A DNA stretch of 64,000 bases from the NCBI RefSeq assembly GCF_023973825.1, contig NC_090127.1, positions 2,264,501 to 2,328,500 on the forward strand, written 5' to 3'. Of the stretch, positions 1-11,800 are shown one piece after another (within the stretch, counting starts at the first letter, position 1; every line of letters starts with the position of its first letter). The stretch is from Plasmodium brasilianum. Its lineage: Eukaryota; Apicomplexa; Aconoidasida; Haemosporida; Plasmodiidae. Position numbers and translations under genes: made by a program. The notes under the pieces were generated by a model that was given only the letters and a program-made list of their open reading frames with translations, did no database searches and was not told where the DNA came from.

Positions 1-456
1 TCAGTTATACTCGAATAGATTTGAAGCGCAATTTCGTTCCAAAATTTTTTGTTACATGTGCTTATCTCGTTGTGTGTATGTACATGTGTATATATTGGTA
101 CAAGTTTGGTTAGGCACAAATATTTATGTTTGTATGGGAATTCTTTAGTAGGCAGGCTGCTTCTCGAGGGAGAAAGTAGAAGGAATATTTATGTATTTGT
201 AAATATATGTATATATACATATATGTATATGTTTATATATATGTATATAAATATATGCATTTATGCATTGCGCAGTATACATGTTCGACGTATGTATATA
301 TAACAGGCCGCAGCCTTGTTAGTCTCGTTCATACGAATTGCTCCTCCCGCTCACCCCCGTAAGAGGTTGCTTACACGTACATATATTCCCTTGAATTTGA
401 ACGTTCCAACCAATAACAGATAGGCACGTCTGAAAAAGGCCCCCCGCTTGCCAACG
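1..456. other. 5' flank of SEC13
   Basis: AT-rich flank with alternating TATATG/TACATA stretches near 195-300 and a somewhat higher-GC segment at 300-456 just before the start codon. It probably holds promoter and 5' UTR of SEC13. I see no coding exon; the 84-codon open frame at 49-303 is made mostly of TATATG-type repeats. Confidence 0.5.
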
Positions 457-2997
457 ATGAACGAGCTGATCGTTTTCGACACAAGCCACACGAGGGCAAT
501 AAACGATTGCGAGCTGGACTACTACAGCAAAAAGTTGGCTACGTGTTCTAATGATAATACAGTAAAAATTTTTGACGTGAGTTTGTCAAAAGAGCCTGTA
601 TGTATAGCCGAGATAAGAGACCATAGTTCAGCAGTTTGGAAAGTATGTTGGTCTCATCCCAAATATGGTAGTTTGTTAGCAAGTTGCTCATATGATAAAA
701 GTGTTATCATATATAAAGAAGTAAATATAAATAAATATGAAATGATTTATTTAAATAACGAACATAAAAGTAGTGTTAACTATATAGAATGGTCCCCACA
801 TGAGTATGGACTTCATTTGGGATGTGCTAGTTCAGATGGTTATCTTAGTATAATTAGTTATAATTTAAATAAAGATACGAATGAAGGACATTGGACAAAA
901 AGTAGTATAAAAGCACATTTAAATGGAACAGCATGTTTGAGTTGGGAAAAACCATTTAATTCTTTAGGAAATAATAAACATTTAAATGATAATAATGATT
1001 TTATAAACTCATTTAAATTAGTAACAGGAGGATATGATAATCAAGTTATTATATGGACATTTGATAATAATACAAAAGAATACCATAAAATTTTTCAAAT
1101 GAATGATAAACCACATAATTCTTTAGTAAGAGATGTTTCATGGAGACCTAACTTAAGTAACACAACAAATATGATAGCTTCATGTTCAGATGAACAAATT
1201 GTAATATTATGGTTTGAAGATATAAGTAATAATAGATGGAAAAATGGACAAGTCATAAAAGTTGACCAAAAAATTCATAAAATTAGTTGGTCTCCCAATG
1301 GCACCATTTTAGCAATTGCATGTTCAGGTGATAATGCATATTTATATAAAGAAAATATGGAGGGACTATGGGTAGAAATTTGCAATTTGACTGATGATGA
1401 AAAGAGAAATATACAAGAGGATAATGCCAGTGGAGGAGGTGCTAATGCTAATTCTTCTCTTCACATGTATAACAGTGATGTAGCTAGTAATATTTACAAT
1501 AATGCTAATGCTAACAGTAGCAGCAATGTCAATGCCAACAGTAGCAGTAATGTCAATACCAACAGTAGCAGTAATGTCAATACCAACAGTAGCAGTAATT
1601 ATGATGGCAATTATGGCAGCAATCCCTCGTGCAAAAACCTCCAAAACCAAGTTATGCCTAACATCATGAATTATCTGAACCCTCTAGCTACTTCCAATTC
1701 GAATAGCAATACCTTTAAAGCTTCTCCTGAGTCAAATTATAGTACATATCCAAACTCAATAAACAATGCGGTGCCTCCTCCCCCCAATAAATTCGTATGC
1801 AACACGATGATGCAAGAAGGGGCAAATCCAGTACAAAATACCCCCAATACGTTTCAGAATAATCTATATGGTCAAGCAATGCCCTCAGATCCTCCTCCCC
1901 CCATGAGCGTATCGAACCATGTGAACAGTATGAAAAACGGTGCTAATCAACAAAATGTGATACAAGGCGTGCCACAAAATGGACCACCAAACGCGCAACA
2001 GAACTACGTAATGATGCAAAATGCGAACAAAAAGAGTACCTCGAGTGCTATATTAAGTGGAGATAATTTCCTTATAGGGAGAAACATGAATCCACCACCA
2101 CCTCCTCCTCCTCCTTCATTTTCACATGAACAGAATAATTCATCTGACACTTCAAACCTTCCATCGAAACAAGGAGTGTCAACCAATCAGGCGGTGTCTA
2201 ATTCATCTCACTTTGCTTCTGCTGTACCACCTGGTCCTCCGGGGGCAAACATGAACATATTTAATAGCACCAATAGTAACAATAACAGTATTAATAACAA
2301 CAACAGTATTAATGACCTTAATAGTAAGAACAATTATAATAATATGCATAATCATAGCAGTAGTGGAAGCAGTCAAATAAATAATAAGTTGAATTTTGCA
2401 CCTTCTTCAAATGTACATACTAGTGCAAGCACACAACCAATTCCTCAACCGTCTACAAATATACCGAAATCATCTACGAGTTCATTACACCAGTATCCAT
2501 CCTTTTCAAATGTCAACACAACAAATAGTGCGAGTTTTTCTGGTAGTGCACAATCCACCACCCCCAATTTTTCAAAACCATCAAATTCTATGCAGCCAGG
2601 CCATTTACAAAATATGAACACAATTAATACAAATTTCAGTGCTCAACAACCTTTACCTCCTCCACCACCCACTCGATTATCCATGACGTCGGTTCATCAA
2701 GGAGGGCATAATGTACCAATGGGAATAAATCAGAATAAAAGTTTTTCAAATTTTAGTTCTAATAAGATGGTGAATCCTACTTCTATGCCTCCACAACCAC
2801 CCCAAAATATTAGTAATACAGTTAGTAGTGGAATTAGCAGTGCGATCGGTAATACAAGTAACTACGCACCAATGAATTATGGCCAACCCCCACCTCCTCC
2901 ACCAAATATGATGAGTAATAGTAATGACCCGAATATGAAGTCACCAAATCTGCAGTATAATAATGCGTATACCAATTATAATACGCCACCCCAGTGA
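457..2997 (+). CDS. SEC13: Sec13 with long Pro/Asn/Ser-rich C-terminal extension
   Basis: Sec13 is a WD40 beta-propeller of the COPII outer coat and of the Nup84/Nup107 nuclear-pore subcomplex. The first ATG in frame is at 457 (the frame is open a few codons further up but without ATG), giving 846 residues in one exon. Residues 1 to about 305 are the propeller, with recognisable blades such as the N-terminal DTSHTRAINDCELDYYSKKL segment, HSSAVWKVCWSHPKYGSLLA and a last blade ending near GLWVEICNL. Yeast and human Sec13 stop about here at roughly 300-320 residues. The remaining 540 residues are low complexity, with Asn/Ser runs and at least five proline clusters (near residues 445, 480, 548, 735 and 811), like the proline-rich part of Sec31. 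A tail of this kind is reported for P. falciparum Sec13, which localises to the nuclear periphery. Identity is sure; the role of the tail is inference. Confidence 0.93.
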   Translation: MNELIVFDTSHTRAINDCELDYYSKKLATCSNDNTVKIFDVSLSKEPVCIAEIRDHSSAVWKVCWSHPKYGSLLASCSYDKSVIIYKEVNINKYEMIYLNNEHKSSVNYIEWSPHEYGLHLGCASSDGYLSIISYNLNKDTNEGHWTKSSIKAHLNGTACLSWEKPFNSLGNNKHLNDNNDFINSFKLVTGGYDNQVIIWTFDNNTKEYHKIFQMNDKPHNSLVRDVSWRPNLSNTTNMIASCSDEQIVILWFEDISNNRWKNGQVIKVDQKIHKISWSPNGTILAIACSGDNAYLYKENMEGLWVEICNLTDDEKRNIQEDNASGGGANANSSLHMYNSDVASNIYNNANANSSSNVNANSSSNVNTNSSSNVNTNSSSNYDGNYGSNPSCKNLQNQVMPNIMNYLNPLATSNSNSNTFKASPESNYSTYPNSINNAVPPPPNKFVCNTMMQEGANPVQNTPNTFQNNLYGQAMPSDPPPPMSVSNHVNSMKNGANQQNVIQGVPQNGPPNAQQNYVMMQNANKKSTSSAILSGDNFLIGRNMNPPPPPPPPSFSHEQNNSSDTSNLPSKQGVSTNQAVSNSSHFASAVPPGPPGANMNIFNSTNSNNNSINNNNSINDLNSKNNYNNMHNHSSSGSSQINNKLNFAPSSNVHTSASTQPIPQPSTNIPKSSTSSLHQYPSFSNVNTTNSASFSGSAQSTTPNFSKPSNSMQPGHLQNMNTINTNFSAQQPLPPPPPTRLSMTSVHQGGHNVPMGINQNKSFSNFSSNKMVNPTSMPPQPPQNISNTVSSGISSAIGNTSNYAPMNYGQPPPPPPNMMSNSNDPNMKSPNLQYNNAYTNYNTPPQ
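1486..1611 (+). repeat. Asn/Ser-coding tandem repeat inside SEC13
   Basis: About five copies of a roughly 24-bp unit of the type AACAGTAGCAGTAATGTCAA, coding for N-S-S-S-N-V-N-A/T. The copies are nearly identical at the DNA level, which points to recent replication slippage. They lie just after the WD40 propeller. Confidence 0.8.
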
Positions 2998-4106
2998 AAT
3001 GTTGAGTGTGCATATGTGTTGTGTATTGAATAGATGATAATTATAAGGATGTATGCGGATGTAGGGGTAACTTCAGGGAAAACGTAGTGAAAATGGAGAA
3101 AAGAAACATGATGGTGCATTTTCACATTGACTATTATATTCTATATACGAGCATATGCCACTGTGAACATATTTTGCTAACTCCATTTGACAGCATAGGA
3201 AATGAATCCAAACCTCGTCCAATCTTTATGTAGCTTCCCTTTTTATCCCGTCCTTTTTTCTTCTTTTTTTTTTTAAGGTATATATATATATTTCATTATT
3301 CAATTTTTTTCGGTCACCATTTTCCTATTCCCCCTTTTCTTTTTTTTTTATTCTTTTTTATTACTCGTATAATGTATTATGTTTTTTTTTGAATATGTAA
3401 AATTGGGAGAGGATTATTTTTAAAAAGTTGTAGTAAATACATTAATAAATAAATATATATATATATATATATACATATATACATATAATATATTATATAT
3501 ATGTTTTGGGTTTTTTTTTTTTTTTTATATATGAAAAAAAAATAAAAGGAAATCATATTAAAATTATTCCTAAAAAAAAAAAAAAAAAAAAAAGAAAGAA
3601 CTTTTTTAGCATATTTAAGTATTATAAATAACAGAGTAGCTCTATTTGTTTGTACACATAAAAACAACAGGGCTTTCATGGTTTTGAGGTTCCAAGGTTT
3701 ACATATTAAGAATTCATTGTCACAGGTACGTACAATATATGTACATAATATAGAAAAAAAATAATGTATAATAATGTATTATACGTAACACCTCATTAAG
3801 AAGATTAAGATTAAGATTAAGATTACATACTCCAAAAATTATAATTTCAAAAATAAAATATAAGCCTTATATTTTTTTATTTCCATTGTTCCTATTTTTC
3901 AGCGACTGTGATATATAGTCAAAAAAAAATTAATTTATTTCGTTTGAAAGTCCCTCCGGTGTTATGATTGTTTTTATTCTCATTCGTTATTATGTTTTTA
4001 TATTTTTACGCCCATTAGTTTTTATACTCACGTTTATTTTTTTTTAATTTCTTTTTTTTTTTTTTTTTTTTTTTAAAAACTGTTATACGTAACAAGTATA
4101 TGTGAG

Positions 4107-4138
<32 letters not shown>

Positions 4139-4793
4139 AAAAAGCAAAGAGTGAAGAATAAAATATGCTTATCGAAATTTTTCCTTTAGGGCAAAACTTA
4201 GAAATATTGATAAATTAAAATTATTAATCTTGACAAACTGCATCTTTAATCATATATTATGACTTGCATAAACGTAACCAAATTATATATATAAATTGGT
4301 ATGTACATATATGCTCATACATTCATCTATACTTACAAACATACATACCCGCGCGTATGTTTTTTTCCCCTTATTGGTTTTATTTGGAAACCTTAAATTT
4401 AGCAAACGCGTAAAAAATGCAAGATACATAAAGGAGTACAAAATATGACTGAATATAAGAACATTATATTCGGTAAACGGAAGAACATGTATAGGCAAAC
4501 AAAAATTTTTATTAATATTTTTAAATAAAAATTATTAACAAGTCAGCTAAACTTTCGTATTTGAAATGAGGCGTCAGTGAGTTTCTTCATAGCAGAAAAT
4601 GCATTTGTTTTGAAGTTTAAACGTAAACATATATGTACGTATATACATGTATATATATACGTATATATGCATATGTTTATGGTTCTACCCGCTTAGAGTT
4701 GCATGATTGTACGCTTTTATAGCAACCCACAGGCTTTCCCTTATATGGAGTAAAATTTAAAGAGAAAAAAAAAAAAAAAAATTATACAAAAAA
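2998..4793. other. Intergenic spacer SEC13-WTAP
   Basis: Contains the 3' UTR of SEC13 and the promoter/5' UTR of WTAP. It holds long T and A tracts (3513-3526, 3571-3592, 4055-4074, 4109-4136), a (TA)n run near 3450-3475 and a poly-A run just before the WTAP start. I see no exon. Confidence 0.6.
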
Positions 4794-6924
4794 ATGTCCA
4801 AAGAAAATACGGATGAAATTTTCAACGACCAAACAGATGAATGCACGGAGGAAAATTTGATCGAACACTTCAACGAGTTTAAAGTAAGGAAAAAAAAAAT
4901 ATGCATAAAATTGTGCTGAATTTTGTGTTCATTTTTATGCAAGCTTTTTATAAGTGTACGGCTAAATATTTCGCAAAACGGTGTGACAAGTCGCAAAGTG
5001 GTTTTGTGGTTGCAAGCTTCCCGCACAGTGGAGTATATATATATAAGTTTATTTATGTATGTATGTTTATATGTATGTATGTTTATATGTGTGTATGTGG
5101 ATATATATCCATGTTTGCATGCATGTATATGTGTATGTATATCTATATACATAAGCATCATCGGCTTATACATAAATGCACACGTTCCACGATTTTGCCT
5201 TTCTTTAGAAACGAGAGCACGTATACCTGGCGTGCATATCAGCCCTGGAAAAGGAATTATGCCACACACATACGTACTTGAACGAATGGAGGAGTATGCA
5301 TATGTATGAAGATGAAGGGAAGTCGTCGAAAGATATAATGAATATAAATTCGTTGAGAAATATACTTATTGATCCATCAATAAACTTAGAAATAAAAGAG
5401 TTAAAACAAAAAATATATGAAATAACTAGGAAGTGTAAAATAGCTGAAGAGAAATTGCAAGGATGTAATTTCGATGCTCAGGCAACAGCAGGACAAAGAC
5501 TTATAAACAAATGCAAAAAGTTACAAGATGAAAATTACGAATTAGGGAAAACATTAGAAGAGAACAACTTACAGCCGTTATCTATTCAAATTATGAACTT
5601 AAAACAACAAATAGTTTTTTATAAAAATGAATTAAAAGTTTTAAAAGAATTGAATGCAGATATTGATGAAGACAATGAGTTGTTAAGTCAACAGCTAGCT
5701 GATCTAACAAAGAAGTATACACACATAAGTGAACAGAAAACAGATTTAGAAAAAAAAAATGCAAAGTTAAACAGCTATATTAGTACTCTCAAGTCGAAGT
5801 TGAACACATACACTAATCGTTTATCGCCGAATGAGGATCATAAGTACAAAGCGCAAAAGGATAACCATAATGGGTGTAACAATAATAATAATAATGGTAG
5901 TAATAGCAATGATAATATTCGAAGCAGTATAAATGTTAATAACTATTATGAGGATGAAGATTACTTATCTAATGTTAGCTTACATGATAACACTAATAAG
6001 ACTAATAACGAAGCGTTTAATTATGATGAAACTCAAAGAAGCTACAATAATTTACTTGAACAAGAAAGAACTCAAAATGCTTACAAACACGATGAAAAAT
6101 ACCAAAGAAACGAACAGTATTATGATAGGGAACGGAAATATAAGGATGGCGAAGAAGACTACACATATGATAATGAGGAAACTTACAAAAAAAGAAGTGC
6201 GGATGATAGCAGAGAAAGGAAATATAGAAAAATAGATAAGCATTATTATAGGGGAAAGAAATATGACAAGGATAAGTACAGAATGAGGGACAGAGATAAA
6301 AGTAGAAAAGAAAGAACAAGAGAAAGGGAAAAAGAACGAGATAGAGAACGAGATAGAGAAAGAGAAAGAGATAAAGAGAGGGATAGAGAAAGGGACAGAG
6401 AAAAGGACAGAGAGAGGGAAAAAGAAAGGGAAAAAGAAAGGGAAAAAGAAAGGGATAAAGAAAGGGATAAAGAAAGGGACAGAGAAAGGGATAGAGAAAG
6501 GGATAGAGAAAGAGATAGAGATAGGGATAGAGATAGGGATAAAGAAAAAGAGAAAGAAAAAGCCAAGGATAGAATTAAAGATAAGGCAAAAGAACGAGAT
6601 AAAATGAAAAGTAAATATAAAAATAGAAATAAAGAAAAAACGAGAGGAAAAATTAAAAGGGAAGGAATAGGAGAAGCAGCGAAAGAAGCAACAGAAGAAG
6701 CAGAAGTACCAGCAGGAGTTGCAACGGAAGGCGTGGATTATGATAATAGTAGTAATTATTCGGAGCCGAAAAGAAAATTTTTAAAAGATGATGATGATGA
6801 TGATGAATATAGGAGGGATAGAGAATTTTCTAGAGCAGATAAGTTCGAATACTCAAATAATAACATGCCAAAAAATGAAGATAAAGCAAATGAACACGAC
6901 AGGTATATGTATTTGCATAAATAA
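4794..6924 (+). CDS. WTAP: WTAP / female-lethal(2)D homologue (m6A writer subunit), 2 exons
   Basis: WTAP is the coiled-coil scaffold of the METTL3-METTL14 mRNA m6A methyltransferase complex and also influences splicing; it acts in the nucleus. Two exons, 4794-4883 and 5209-6924, join in phase 0 (AAA|GTAAGG ... TTTAG|AAACGA) and give 601 residues. The diagnostic block is exon-2 text around residues 75-140: LRNILIDPSINLEIKELKQK, then TAGQRLINKCKKLQDENYEL, which align with human WTAP segments of the form VDPAINL and TGKKLMAKCRMLIQENQELG. Continuous heptad-like coiled coil follows to about residue 230. The C-terminal half is Asn-rich and then a 100-residue Arg/Glu/Asp/Lys alternation (6290-6570), replacing the Ser-rich tail of animal WTAP. 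The start is taken from the first ATG, which follows a poly-A stretch. Family assignment is firm; m6A function in this species is inferred from P. falciparum work. Confidence 0.9.
6290..6570 (+). repeat. Arg-Glu/Arg-Asp/Lys-Glu coding microsatellite in WTAP
   Basis: Hexamer-based repeat of AGAGAA / GATAGA / GAAAGG / AAAGAA coding for R-E-R-D-K-E alternation over about 95 residues. RE/RD dipeptide tails are common in splicing-associated proteins. The near-perfect DNA periodicity suggests length differs between isolates. Confidence 0.85.
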
Positions 6925-7040
6925 AAGTAGCATGCCGTCACTTAAGCAGAGATCTTTTACTTCCCAAACGGGAGGTTGCGCCCTACTGAGTGACTATTTT
7001 TGCATTATTTTACATTACATTATGGGTGCGTGTATGTGCG

Positions 7041-7071
<31 letters not shown>

Positions 7072-7852
7072 TTATGTATATGTATATGTATATGTATATT
7101 TTTTTTTTTTTTTTTTTTTTTTTTGCGTCGTAATATGTCCCCTTCTAAGTTGTTATGTTTGCACGTATATACATGTGTATATGTGTGCACTTGTGTCAAC
7201 ACAGTATGCCGCGCGTTCCCTGAGAACAACCTTTTTTATTTGAAGAAACACATTAACATATATTGTATACTGTTTATTAATTTTTAATTTTTTTTTTTTG
7301 ATACAAAAATTGTGTTACATAGAAAGAAAAAAAAAAAAAAAAAAAAAAGAAACACACATCTGCTTAGCCTATTTGCACATAATTCAATCTTTTTAATTTT
7401 ATCATAACGAAATTTGTATTAAAAATTTTTATTATATAAAATACGTTATGTACTGTACAGCTATTTCAACTTATAAATTATGATATGTTCATGTTTTCTT
7501 TTTGATCAGTGAAAGAGCAACATCATATAAAAAAAGGGAAAGAAGTAAAAATAAATACAAGGAAAAACATAAATGTTGAAAAAAAGCCAAGATATGAGAG
7601 AAAGCTCTCATGAAGAAGACGGAAATTAGCGTCATGGGAGCATTATCATAGCGGCGAAAGAGCAGCAAAAAGGCAGCAAAAAAGCAGCAAAAAAGCAGCA
7701 AAAAAGCAGAAAAAAAGCAGTAAAACCACAGCGAAGTGGTAGTGAAACTAGTAGCCAAAAAAGTACAATAAATTTCTTTTTTTTAATTATATTTAAGTGG
7801 TAAACAATATGATATTTGTATGTGTATATGCACACGAACATGCATGTATACC

Positions 7853-7883
<31 letters not shown>

Positions 7884-8198
7884 TACTTTTTTCTTACAAT
7901 GTCAGAATAATTTTGTTTTTTAATGTTAATGGTAAGTATAAAATAAAAGTTATATTCGTAAATTTTGTAAATCGCTAATTTTACTAACTTTATTTTGTGT
8001 TTATGAAAATTTTGAAAAATGATTAAAACTGTTGTAAACCTTTTTCTTTTCTTTTTTTTTTTTTTCAAAGAGAAAAATGTAAATATAACTGTAAAAATGA
8101 GAATATGTAAAAACATAATTAAAGATATAAATGTTATATGTGAATGCACATATAATAACATTCGATACATATGTACATATTTTAGTGAAGCATAGATA

Positions 8199-8229
<31 letters not shown>

Positions 8230-8865
8230 CAATATAATATAAAATAATATAATATAATATAATAAATAAAAAGAATAAAGAAGCAGGTAAAACGAAAAAG
8301 CAGTAATTGGATATGTACAAGTATGTACATATTTAACTTAGATGTACGCGCTATATATATAAGCAGCACATATATACATACAAATATAATAACGGTGTTA
8401 ATTCTCAAAGCAGCACAACAAAAATTAGTGGGTACATTTTTTTATAGATATAAAAAAGAATACCCACCTACAGATAAATACAAGTTGAAAAAAATATACG
8501 TCACGTATATAGTATGGCCTTTTTTTTTTTTACTGAAGAGTATATAAATATATGTAAAAATATGCATATACATTTTTATATAATAAATGAAGAGTCCTAA
8601 AACTCAGGTAAAGTTCAAAAATGTTTTGATTTATTTAAAAATTAATTTTTGCATTCAAAGGATATTGTGAAAAATTATTTTTTTAGAAAAAAAAAAAAAA
8701 AAAATTAATATGAAAAAATTAAGAGAACACAAAATAATAAAATAGCTTTGAGGAGAAAAATTTGCATACGTCACAGCAGTAGTTGATTGTTCATCGTTGT
8801 TTACTGTGTGTTCCATTATTAGTGTATGTTTAAAGGATAAGTGTTGAGGGAATCAAAACCAAAGA
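6925..8865. other. Intergenic spacer WTAP-RIO1
   Basis: Contains a (TA)n run (7041-7080), long T tracts (7100-7124, 7858-7880), long A tracts (7327-7348, 8202-8229) and the purine-rich AGCAGCAAAAA repeat at 7660-7722. Probably the 3' UTR of WTAP and the RIO1 promoter. No convincing exon on either strand. Confidence 0.55.
7660..7722 (+). repeat. AGCAGCAAAAA(A) tandem repeat
   Basis: About five imperfect copies of a 12-13-bp unit (agcagcaaaaag / gcagcaaaaaa), preceded by related text agcggcgaaag. It is unusually GC-containing for this intergenic DNA. Confidence 0.75.
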
Positions 8866-11800
8866 ATGCTCAAACGAAAAAAAAAGGAAACAGATTATTC
8901 TTATGGAAAGTTCGAAAATTATGGTTACTCAAAAAAGATAAGCAACGAAGTAAAAGTTTCACTTAAGGAAGGAGAAAAACTTAGCAGTAAATTTAGGAAC
9001 AGAGGTTTAACAAGAGACAAAAGAGCTACAGTAAATTCAGTGCTTGATAATAGAACGTTACTTATTTTAAAAAAGTTAAAAGATAATTTATTAAATGAAA
9101 TATATGGAGTTGTTAGTTCTGGAAAAGAGGCCTATGTTTTTAATTCACTCAAAATTTTAAATAATGAAGAACTGCATTATGTGGAAGAAATATTGTTAAC
9201 GTATATGGAAAAAAGGTACAATCGCAGGGGGGATAGTGCCCCCAGTGGGAGAGGGGATGAATGGGAAGAAAGGGAAGAAATAGAAGAACTTGAAGAAACG
9301 GATGAAAATGAAGAAATTGAAAAAGTGGAAGAAAATGAAGAAATGGAAGAAATGGAAGAAATGGAAGAAATGGAAGAAATGGAAGAAATGGAAGAAAATG
9401 AAGAAATGGAAGAAATGGAAGAAATGGAAGAAATGGAAGAAATGGAAGAAAATGAAGAAATTGAAAAAGTGGAAGAAAATGAAGAAATGGAAGATATGGA
9501 AGAAATGGAAAAAAGAGAAGAATATGAGTTGTACGAAGGAAGTGAACAATGCGACTACAGCGCACTTCCCAACGGAAACGAATCCCCAGGAAGTTGTGAG
9601 GCAGAAGGATACGTTAACCTCGGACAAGAGAACTATTCGCCCAGAAGACAAATTTCACATAGCCATTCCGAAAAAAGGGAAGATATGAAAATGGAGGACG
9701 TAGTTATGCTAAGGGAGTCAGAGGAAACTTTTGATATAATAGATATTTTAGGAAAAATAAGTAAAATGAAATATAAAAATGACAATTATATTTCTACCAT
9801 ATTTAAAGAGAAAAAAAAAAAAAAAAAACAAGTGGTCATATCTTTTGCCACGAAAGTGTATAATACGTCTATCCTAATTTTTAAAAAGAGATCACAATAT
9901 ATGGAAGGAGAATTTCGATTTAGAAATGCCTATACCAAAAATAGAAACCCCAGAAAAATGGTAAAACAATGGTCAGAAAAAGAATTTCGAAATTTAAGAC
10001 GAATATTAATACACGGATTAAGATGCCCATATCCGTTAGTTTTAAAAAGTAATGTTATTGTAATGAGTATGTTAGGTACTTTAGATAGGGCGTGTCCAAA
10101 AATGAAAGATTTAAATTTGAGTGTAATAAAATGGAAAGAATTATATGTTGAATGTATTTGCATTTTACGATTACTATTTTGTAATTGTAAACTTGTGCAT
10201 GCAGATTTTTCCGAATATAATTTACTTTATTTTTGTAATCATATTTATATTATTGATGTCTCCCAATCAATGGAACATGATCATCCATTCGCCTTAGAGT
10301 TTTTAAAAAGAGATTGCTTGAACATTACAAACTTTTTTAAAAAAAAGATCGGAAATGTTGGAAAGGAGGAGAAAAGAGGTGATGGTGGCAATGTTGATGG
10401 TAGTGGTGATAGCGGTAATGTTGATGTTGATGATGATAATAATAATAATGGCACGCACCAATTATGTAACGAATACGACTGTAAGAATCTCAATGAAGAT
10501 TACATTTCAAGGATCCAAAAAAGCTATATATACAAAAATACGGCAAAAATGAACTGTAATAACAATGTACTGCCATCTCGTGACGCACTACATCATGGTA
10601 GTAATAATAATACCCCCATTGCTAGCTTAGTAAATGAAAAGTTCTATAGTAAAGTGCATATTTTACCTTTGAAAAAATTATTTGATTATATTGTAAGTTC
10701 CAACTTACCTGAAGATATATCACATTTTATTGAAAAGGATAAAAAGAAAATATTTGTAAATCCTTTGGAAATAATGTACCTTCAAATTTATGGCTTAATA
10801 AAAAATACTACTTGTATACCTAAATTGGACTTTAAAAAGATACGAACAAATCGAATTTATTTTGAAAAATTAAAAAGAGCTACATGTTATTATGTAACAA
10901 AAATTGCTGTAGAAAAAAATAATGAGTTACATTTTAAAAAGTATTGTTCTCACAAAGATGAAATAGAAGAACAAGTGTTCTTACGTTCATGGATCCCGGC
11001 ATATTTGAATGAAATTACAGATCTCAGAGCTATTGAAAAAGACTTGAAACTTTTGAAAAAAGGAAAATCAGTGGTTAGTCAGTTTGTCTCAAATAATGGA
11101 AACGATAATATGGATACGAGTCATAAAAAAACAAATAACACCCATAGTGAATTCATAGAACGGTGTGATCGGAACGAACTCAATAAATGTGTTGTTGCCA
11201 CACATTTTGATAATGAAATTCGTAGAGAGCACCTCAATAATAAAGGCACCATATATCTTGCGCAAAGAGGAGAAGCCACAGGAAGTTGTAAAATCAAGCA
11301 CATACAGAGAGAAGATTCTGCACATAAAGAGAGCTGTGAAGAGGATGTATATGATGGGTGTGATCAGCATGATGAGCACGATGGGAACGATGAACACAGG
11401 GAAAATGGAGAAGATAAAGAGAATCGTAAGAACTATAAGGAAGAAACAATGCTGTCATTATTGAACGGCAAAAAATTGTCAAAACCGTTTGAAAATTTGA
11501 CTTCTTTAAACGACTTATCGCATGTGCGTGAATCAGATCTGTCGGATGTGCATAAATCAGATCTGTCGGATGTGCATAAATCAGATCTGTTGGATGTGCA
11601 TGAATCAGATCTGTTGGATGTGCATGAATCATATCTGTCGGATGTACACAAATTAGACCAGTCGGATGAGCATAAATCAGACCAATCGAACAATGAGAAC
11701 TGTTGTTTGCAAAGTGAACATGAAGAAATCAAATTCAAAGGAATAATTCCTGAAGGCGTTACAAGAAAAGAATGGAGCAAGCTAGTGAAAATACAAAATC

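Noticed and set aside
6246..6566. 106-codon Ser/Leu/Phe-repeat frame opposite the WTAP tail
   Set aside because: It is the complement of the AGAGAA/GAAAGG repeat; repeats without stop codons open both strands. The plus-strand frame has family homology on its N-terminal side.
9149..9688. Three overlapping frames of 132-151 codons in and opposite the RIO1 Glu-Met repeat
   Set aside because: All come from the 9-bp repeat; only the frame continuous with the kinase motifs is real.
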